Position numbers and translations under genes: made by a program. A DNA stretch of 64,000 bases from Streptomyces bauhiniae (lineage in GTDB: Bacteria > Actinomycetota > Actinomycetes > Streptomycetales > Streptomycetaceae), in the NCBI RefSeq assembly GCF_004784475.1, contig NZ_SRRT01000002.1, positions 248,001-312,000 on the forward strand, written 5' to 3'. A model generated the notes under the pieces. It had not been told where the DNA came from, made no database searches, and saw only the letters and a program-made list of their open reading frames with translations. This document shows positions 59,221 to 64,000 of the stretch, in pieces (positions within the stretch are counted from its first letter, which is position 1; each line of letters starts with the position of its first letter).

Positions 59221-60774
59221 TTGACCTCACAGCACCCCAACTCCCCCGCCCCCTCGCTCACCGAGGTCGAGCCCTACGGAGTCGAGCGCATCCCCGACGC
59301 GGAGCGCACCGCGACCCCGTTCGACCTGTTCCGGGTCGCCTTCGGCGGCGCCAACACCTTCTCCACCTGCGTCCTGGGCGCGTTCCCGATCCTCTTCGGG
59401 CTCTCCTTCTGGCAGGGCCTCGCGGCGACCGTGCTCGGCGTGCTCGCGGGCGCCCTGATCCTGTGTCCGATGGCGATGTTCGGGCCGGCCAACGGCACCA
59501 ACAACGCGGTCTCCTCCTCGGCGCACCTGGGTGTGCACGGCCGTGTGGTCGGCTCCTTCCTGTCCCTGCTGACGGCGGTGGCGTTCTTCTCCATCTCGGT
59601 GTGGAGCTCGGGCGACGCCCTGGTCGGCGGCGCGCACCGCCTGTTCGGCCTCCCGCGCGGCACGCTGTCGTACGTGGTCGCCTACGCGCTGTTCGCCGGG
59701 CTGGTGCTCGCGGTGTGCGTGTACGGGTTCCGGTTCATGCTGTTCGTCAACAAGATCGCGGTGACCTCGGCGACGGTGCTGTTCCTGCTGGGCGCGGTCG
59801 CCTTCGCCGGTGACTTCGACCCGTCGTACGGGGGCTCGTTCACCGCCTCGGCGGATGCCGCGACGCAGGCGATGTTCTGGCCGTCCTTCATCGGGGCGGC
59901 GCTGATCGTGCTGTCCAACCCGGTGTCGTTCGGGGCGTTCCTCGGTGACTGGTCGCGGTACATCCCGGCGGACGCCCCGCGCCGGCGGGTGGTCGGCGCC
60001 GCGTTCCTCTCCCAGCTCGCCACCCTGCTCCCCTTCGTGTTCGGCCTCGCGACGGCGAGCATCATCGCCACCAAGGCTCCGAAGTACGTCGACCCGGCGG
60101 CGCCCGACTTCGTGGGCGGGCTGCTGGCGATCTCCCCGAGCTGGTTCTTCCTGCCGGTGTGCCTGCTGGCCCTGATCGGCGGCATGTCCACCGGCACGAC
60201 CGCGCTGTACGGCACCGGGCTGGACTTCTCCTCGGTGTTCCCCCGGCTGTCGCGGGTGCGGGCGACCATGCTGGTCGGCGTGGTGTCGATCGCGTTCATC
60301 TTCGTCGGCCGGTTCGCCCTGGACCTGGTGCAGTCGATCTCCACCTTCGCCACGATGATCATCACGTGCACCACGCCGTGGATGGTGGTGATGATCCTCG
60401 GCTTCTTCACCCGGCGCGGCTGGTACGACCCGGACGCCCTCCAGGTCTTCAACCGCCGCCAGCGGGGCGGCCGTTACTGGTTCACCCACGGCTGGAACTG
60501 GCGCGGGATGACCGCGTGGTGGGTGTCGGCGGCCCTCGGCATCCTGTGCACCGACATCCCCGGCCAGTTCGTCGGCCCGCTGGGCGACCTGGCGGGCGGG
60601 GTCGACATCAGCCTGCCGCTGTCGCTGGCCGTGGCGGCGGTGCTGTACCTGTCCCTGCTGTGGCTGTTCCCGGAGCCGAGGGCCGCCTATGGCCCGGAGG
60701 GTGCGCGCTGGGTGCGGACCAGGGAGGTCCCGGTGCCGCCGATCACGGAGGCGCCCGCACTGGCCGGTGTGTGA
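59221..60774 (+). CDS. NCS1-family purine/pyrimidine (cytosine permease-like) transporter
   Basis: The 517-residue protein has about twelve membrane helices. NCS1 segments include GVERIPDAERTATPFDLFRVAFGGANTF in outline (about 20-47), MAMFGPANGTNNAVSSSAHLG and SFGAFLGDWSRYIP. The family imports nucleobases, allantoin or hydantoins with protons or sodium. TTG at 59221 was chosen because GGAG lies 7 nt upstream; GTG at 59173 would add 16 residues. No deaminase or salvage gene is adjacent, so the substrate is unclear. Confidence 0.9.
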   Translation: MTSQHPNSPAPSLTEVEPYGVERIPDAERTATPFDLFRVAFGGANTFSTCVLGAFPILFGLSFWQGLAATVLGVLAGALILCPMAMFGPANGTNNAVSSSAHLGVHGRVVGSFLSLLTAVAFFSISVWSSGDALVGGAHRLFGLPRGTLSYVVAYALFAGLVLAVCVYGFRFMLFVNKIAVTSATVLFLLGAVAFAGDFDPSYGGSFTASADAATQAMFWPSFIGAALIVLSNPVSFGAFLGDWSRYIPADAPRRRVVGAAFLSQLATLLPFVFGLATASIIATKAPKYVDPAAPDFVGGLLAISPSWFFLPVCLLALIGGMSTGTTALYGTGLDFSSVFPRLSRVRATMLVGVVSIAFIFVGRFALDLVQSISTFATMIITCTTPWMVVMILGFFTRRGWYDPDALQVFNRRQRGGRYWFTHGWNWRGMTAWWVSAALGILCTDIPGQFVGPLGDLAGGVDISLPLSLAVAAVLYLSLLWLFPEPRAAYGPEGARWVRTREVPVPPITEAPALAGV

Positions 60775-60788
60775 CTCCGCCGACGGGC

Positions 60789-61697
60789 TCAGTCGGGCTT
60801 GCTCAGCAGGCGGGTCACCTCTTCGCCCGTCTCCGGGGTGAGGCGGCCCGCGCAGTCCAGGCCGAGGGTGCGGGCCAGGTCCGGGCCCTGGAGGTCGACC
60901 AGGGCCTCCGCCAGTTCCGCGAAGGACGCAGCCGCCGTACGGCCGCGTACGGCACCCGTCGTCAGCGTGGCCGCGCCGACCAGTGCGGCGGGCCACCACC
61001 ACACGGCCAGCAGCAGGTAGCCGAGACCCCAGGCCGTGAGCCGTGCGGCGGCGCTCAACGCGGTGCGGGCGGTGCCGAGTTCGGCGCGGGTGCTGTCGGG
61101 GGCGAGGAGCCAGAGGTGGGGCCAGGCGGCGGTCAGGTCCAGGCGGTACGCCCGCCACACGCGCCGGTCCGGGGTGGTGACCCGGTCTCCGGTCCAGAAG
61201 GGGTGGCGCGGCGCGACGAGCCCGACCTCGTTGCGCCGGGCGTACCCCGCCTCCGCCTCCGCCACCAGGGCGTCCGCGTCGGCGGCGCCGCCCAGCCGGG
61301 CCCGGCCGGCCGCGACCAGGGCCGTACGGTAGGCACCGTCGGCGGCCCGCCACCTGCGCGCCCGGCGCTCCGTCAGCCACCGGGTCACCGGCCCGCGCGG
61401 ACCCGCCAGCCAGACCCGCTCGACCAGCGCGCCCACCGCCTGCGCACCGGTGCCCGTCAGCGCGGCCCCGGCCAGCACGGCGACCGCGCACACCGCGAGC
61501 ACGCCCGCGCTGTGGGCGCCCGGAGCGGCGGCGAGGGCGTCGAGGCGCTCGCGCAGCCGCCCGGTGTCCCGCCAGTGCCGCTGGCCGAGGGTGAGGGCGG
61601 TGGCCAGCGCGACGAGGTACACCAGGCCGGGGACGGCCAGTAGGGCGAGCCAGCGCTCGGCCAGCTTGCCGCCGAGCGCGTTGAGGAACGCGGTCAC
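60789..61697 (-). CDS. Hypothetical membrane protein of a TPR-linked set
   Basis: The 302-residue protein has two N-terminal membrane helices (WLALLAVPGLVYLVALATALTL, about 15-36; GVLAVCAVAVLAGAALTG, about 63-80). A long charged central part follows (TRWLTERRARRWRAADGAY, RRVWRAYRLDLTAAWPHLWLL), then a C-terminal hydrophobic hairpin (LGYLLLAVWWWPAALVGAATL). The GTG overlaps the stop of the upstream small gene by 4 bp, so the two are translationally coupled. Family unknown. Its position opposite a TPR gene suggests a shared function. Confidence 0.72.
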   Translation of the reverse strand: MTAFLNALGGKLAERWLALLAVPGLVYLVALATALTLGQRHWRDTGRLRERLDALAAAPGAHSAGVLAVCAVAVLAGAALTGTGAQAVGALVERVWLAGPRGPVTRWLTERRARRWRAADGAYRTALVAAGRARLGGAADADALVAEAEAGYARRNEVGLVAPRHPFWTGDRVTTPDRRVWRAYRLDLTAAWPHLWLLAPDSTRAELGTARTALSAAARLTAWGLGYLLLAVWWWPAALVGAATLTTGAVRGRTAAASFAELAEALVDLQGPDLARTLGLDCAGRLTPETGEEVTRLLSKPD

Positions 61698-62101
61698 GGG
61701 CGCAGCCTGATCTCCCGCAGCGGCCGCCCGAAGACCATGCACTGGGCCGGGCTTTCGGGCTCGGGTGCCTCGACGCGGGCGCAGCCGCCGCCCGGACACG
61801 CCAGTACGCGCAGCAGCGGGTGCCCGGCGCCGGGGAACCGCTGATAGACGGGCGGGATGTCGGTGCGGTACGAACCGAGGCCGGCGGTGAAACCGGCGGC
61901 CAGCAGGAGGTCCTCCAACTCGTCGAAGGAGTCCTCCAGTTCCTCCGGTGAGCGGCCGCCGCGTACCTCGGTGGTGATGTGGTCGATCAACCGGCGCCCC
62001 TCGGGGCCGAGTTCGGGCGCCCGCTCGGTCAACCGGTGACAGAGGGCCGCCAGTCGCTCGTGGCCGAGGCCGCCGTCCACGTCGTCGTCGAGCCCGCTCA
62101 T
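61694..62101 (-). CDS. Small cysteine-containing hypothetical protein
   Basis: The 135-residue protein starts MSGLDDDVDGGLGH. It is helical to about residue 70 (LAALCHRLTERAPELGPEGRRLI; SPEELEDSFDELEDLLLAAGF) and then has a compact C-terminus with CPGGGC (about 103-108) and a further Cys near AQC. The CxxxxC group could bind metal. GGGAGGT precedes the ATG. It overlaps the membrane protein gene and is divergent from the TPR gene 122 bp away. Family unknown. Confidence 0.75.
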   Translation of the reverse strand: MSGLDDDVDGGLGHERLAALCHRLTERAPELGPEGRRLIDHITTEVRGGRSPEELEDSFDELEDLLLAAGFTAGLGSYRTDIPPVYQRFPGAGHPLLRVLACPGGGCARVEAPEPESPAQCMVFGRPLREIRLRP

Positions 62102-62223
62102 CGTCGTACCTCCCTGGGACCAGCCGACCGGCGACTCAGCATAACGAGGGCGCCGAAGGGACCACTTGGGTAAAATCGGGCTCGGGCCTCGAGAGCCCAT
62201 GGCGTCACACACGGGGGCCGGTC

Positions 62224-64000
62224 ATGTCGGACGCGCACGGAGCGGCTGGGCACGCGCTCCGCCAAGTCGCCTCGCTGATCGATGAGTTCGACCGATCAGG
62301 TGACCGCCGTCCGCTGGACAGCGCGGTCGGCCTCTGCCGGGAGGCCCTCCGCGCGGCGCCGCCCGAGGGCCCCGTCCACACCGCGTGCCGGGCGGCACTG
62401 CGCAGCACGCTCGTGATGCGCTGGTCGGAGTTCCGCGACCGGCGGGACCTGGACGAGTCGATCACCGAGGGACACGCGCTCACGGCAGGCCCCGCCCCCG
62501 ACGAGCAGGACTTCCGCCTCCTGGGCCGCATGCTGGCCGACCGCCATGAACTCATCCGCGATCCGGCCGACTTGGAAGCGGGCATCGCCGCCCTGCGGCG
62601 TGCCGCCGAGCTGCCCGTGCGGGGCTGGGACAACCGGCCGTTCACCCTCGACACCCTCGGCGGCCTGCTGGCCGAACGCGGCGAGGCGACGGGCGACCTC
62701 GCCGACCTCGCGGAGGCGGAGCACCTGCGCCGGGTGGCCCTGACCCTGCTGCCCGAGGGCTCCCCGGAGCTGCCGACCGTGCGGAACAACCTGGCGGCGA
62801 GCCTCCGCCACACCGCCGAGCTGCACCGGAACCCCGCCCGGGCCCGTGAGGCCGTCGAGCTGCTGAGCGCGGCCCTCGCGGACACCCCGCCGCCCCGCCG
62901 CCCGCAGGCCCTGCACCACCTGGCCACGGCCTGGCAGACGAAGGCCGAACTCACCGGCGCTCCCGCCGACATCGAGGCCATGGTCGCCGCCCACGACGCC
63001 GCCCTCGCCGAGACCCCGAGGGGCCATCCCCTACGGGCGCGCACCCTCACCGGCCTGGGCGTGGCCCTCCGGCTGGCGGCCGAGCACACCGAGGACACCG
63101 AGCCGCTCCGCGCCGCCGTGGCCCTGCTCGGCGAGGCCGTACGGGAGACACCCGAGGGCAGCCGGGCCGCCCCGCACCGGCTCAACAGCCTGGGCAACGC
63201 CCTGCACCGGCTGGGCGAGCGCACCGGCGACGTGGCCCTGCTGGACGAGTCCGTACGCGTCCTGCGCGCCGCCTGCGCGGAACCCTCGCCGCAGGAGGAC
63301 GGCCACCTGGGCCGGGTGGCGAACCTCGCCCTGGCCCTGCGCGAGCGCTACCACCAGACCGGCGACCTGGAGACCCTGCGGGAGGCCGCCCGCCTGGCCC
63401 GGCTCGCGCTGAACACCCCGCGTACGTCGACGGACTCCGACACCCAGCTCGCCAACCTCGGCGTGGTCCTCCAGACCTGGTACGACCGCACCGGCGACCC
63501 CGACGCCGCCGCCGAGGCCGTCGAGGCCGCCCGCCGCGTCCTCGCCCGCACCCCGCCGGGCGGCGCGGAGCGGGCCATGCGGCTGAACCACCTCGGCAAC
63601 GCCCTCTTCCAGCGGTACGAGTCCGGCGGCGACCCGGCCGACCTGGCGGAGTCGGTCGCCATGCTGACCGAGGCCGTGGAGCGGACGGCGTACGGCACCT
63701 CGGAGCACGCCGACTATCTGCACAACCTGGGCCTGTCCCAGCTCACGGGCGCCCGCGCGGCGGAGGACCCGGTGCTGCTGAACCAGGCGGTGACCACGCT
63801 GGGCCGGTCCGTGTGGGCGTCGGCCCCCGGCGCGGCCCCCACCGCCAACCGGCTCCAGTCGTACGCGTCCGCGCTGCGCTCCCTGCACGCGGTGACCGAG
63901 GACCCGGCGGTGCTGCTCGCGGCGGAGGACGCCTACCGGCAGGTCGCCGGGATCACGGCGCTGCCCGCCGCGCAGCGCGTGCGGGCCGCCTACTCCCGGG
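62224..64000 (+). CDS. TPR-repeat protein, 5' part (possible CHAT-type conflict protein)
   Basis: The frame is open from ATG 62224 to the right edge, at least 592 residues. It has no signal peptide. Repeated units of about 45-50 residues with LAxLR/LGxALxxRxxxTGDxxxLxEAVxLxRxALxxxP are spread over the whole visible part, for example LNSLGNALHRLGERTGDVALL and LNHLGNALFQRYESGGDPADL. This is the tandem TPR style that in Streptomyces often precedes a CHAT (caspase-like) domain. The C-terminus is outside the window, so the effector is not seen. It is divergent from the two-gene membrane/small protein set. Confidence 0.88.
   Translation, partial: MSDAHGAAGHALRQVASLIDEFDRSGDRRPLDSAVGLCREALRAAPPEGPVHTACRAALRSTLVMRWSEFRDRRDLDESITEGHALTAGPAPDEQDFRLLGRMLADRHELIRDPADLEAGIAALRRAAELPVRGWDNRPFTLDTLGGLLAERGEATGDLADLAEAEHLRRVALTLLPEGSPELPTVRNNLAASLRHTAELHRNPARAREAVELLSAALADTPPPRRPQALHHLATAWQTKAELTGAPADIEAMVAAHDAALAETPRGHPLRARTLTGLGVALRLAAEHTEDTEPLRAAVALLGEAVRETPEGSRAAPHRLNSLGNALHRLGERTGDVALLDESVRVLRAACAEPSPQEDGHLGRVANLALALRERYHQTGDLETLREAARLARLALNTPRTSTDSDTQLANLGVVLQTWYDRTGDPDAAAEAVEAARRVLARTPPGGAERAMRLNHLGNALFQRYESGGDPADLAESVAMLTEAVERTAYGTSEHADYLHNLGLSQLTGARAAEDPVLLNQAVTTLGRSVWASAPGAAPTANRLQSYASALRSLHAVTEDPAVLLAAEDAYRQVAGITALPAAQRVRAAYSR

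Noticed and set aside
1..64000. tRNA, rRNA, CRISPR arrays, insertion sequences or prophage genes
   Set aside because: No T-loop or acceptor-type sequence, no regularly spaced direct repeats of CRISPR type, and no transposase or integrase protein were found.

Overview
The window is GC-rich chromosomal DNA from an actinomycete, almost certainly a Streptomyces. The signs are strong G/C bias at third codon positions, frequent GTG and TTG starts, several leaderless starts a few bases after a TANNNT -10 box, a mycothiol-dependent formaldehyde dehydrogenase, a subtilisin-inhibitor (SSI) gene, a sortase signal of the LAXTG type and four SpoIIE-type phosphatases. I saw no rRNA, tRNA, CRISPR array, insertion sequence or phage genes. 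Both window edges cut through a gene.

Layout. 1-6.6 kb: a partial secreted protein, a FabF-like ketoacyl synthase with a fatty acid desaturase, a large inactive-lipase/ADC-like fusion with a small partner, a flavodoxin-like reductase and a methyltransferase. 6.6-12.3 kb: a sortase-anchored DUF1996 surface protein divergent from a repeat-rich NlpC/P60 protein, then the FprA ferredoxin reductase behind an iron-box-like sequence. 12.4-18 kb: a hypothetical protein, a DUF1232 protein, a sensor/SpoIIE phosphatase, a GNAT enzyme and a TetR regulator sharing a palindrome. 18-28 kb: carbohydrate genes (GH15 enzyme, GH65 phosphorylase with a beta-phosphoglucomutase-like HAD enzyme, a small kinase, a membrane glycosyltransferase with a TTA codon, an RpiR regulator) and a flippase-like membrane protein. 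28-36.8 kb: an ANTAR-PAS-SpoIIE phosphatase, an ATP-grasp-like protein, a TetR regulator with its putative regulon, a PPOX enzyme, a DUF574 methyltransferase and a membrane-anchored S1 protease. 36.9-44.9 kb: an L,D-transpeptidase, an SDR, the MscR/metallo-hydrolase pair, a small secreted protein, a SnoaL-like protein, an alcohol dehydrogenase, a phosphoesterase, a MarR regulator and an isochorismatase-like enzyme. 45-49.8 kb: two divergent SpoIIE phosphatases.

The most interesting region is 49.9-58.8 kb. A small precursor peptide gene with a double-glycine leader (51980-52195) is followed by a strong hairpin and then three tightly packed genes. They encode an HlyD-type adaptor, an ABC exporter with an N-terminal C39 leader peptidase, and a second NHLM-type ABC exporter. 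No modification enzyme is visible, and the predicted 48-residue core has no cysteine. A secreted S1 protease with an unusual Ala-Gly-Asp-Gln tail lies upstream, and an SSI-type inhibitor with Arg at P1 lies downstream. This looks like an export-only peptide system whose product and role are unknown.

58.8-64 kb: an NCS1 transporter, then a divergent set made of a membrane protein, a small cysteine-containing protein and a long TPR protein running off the right edge. The last set may be the start of a CHAT/TPR-type conflict system, but the effector domain is outside the window.
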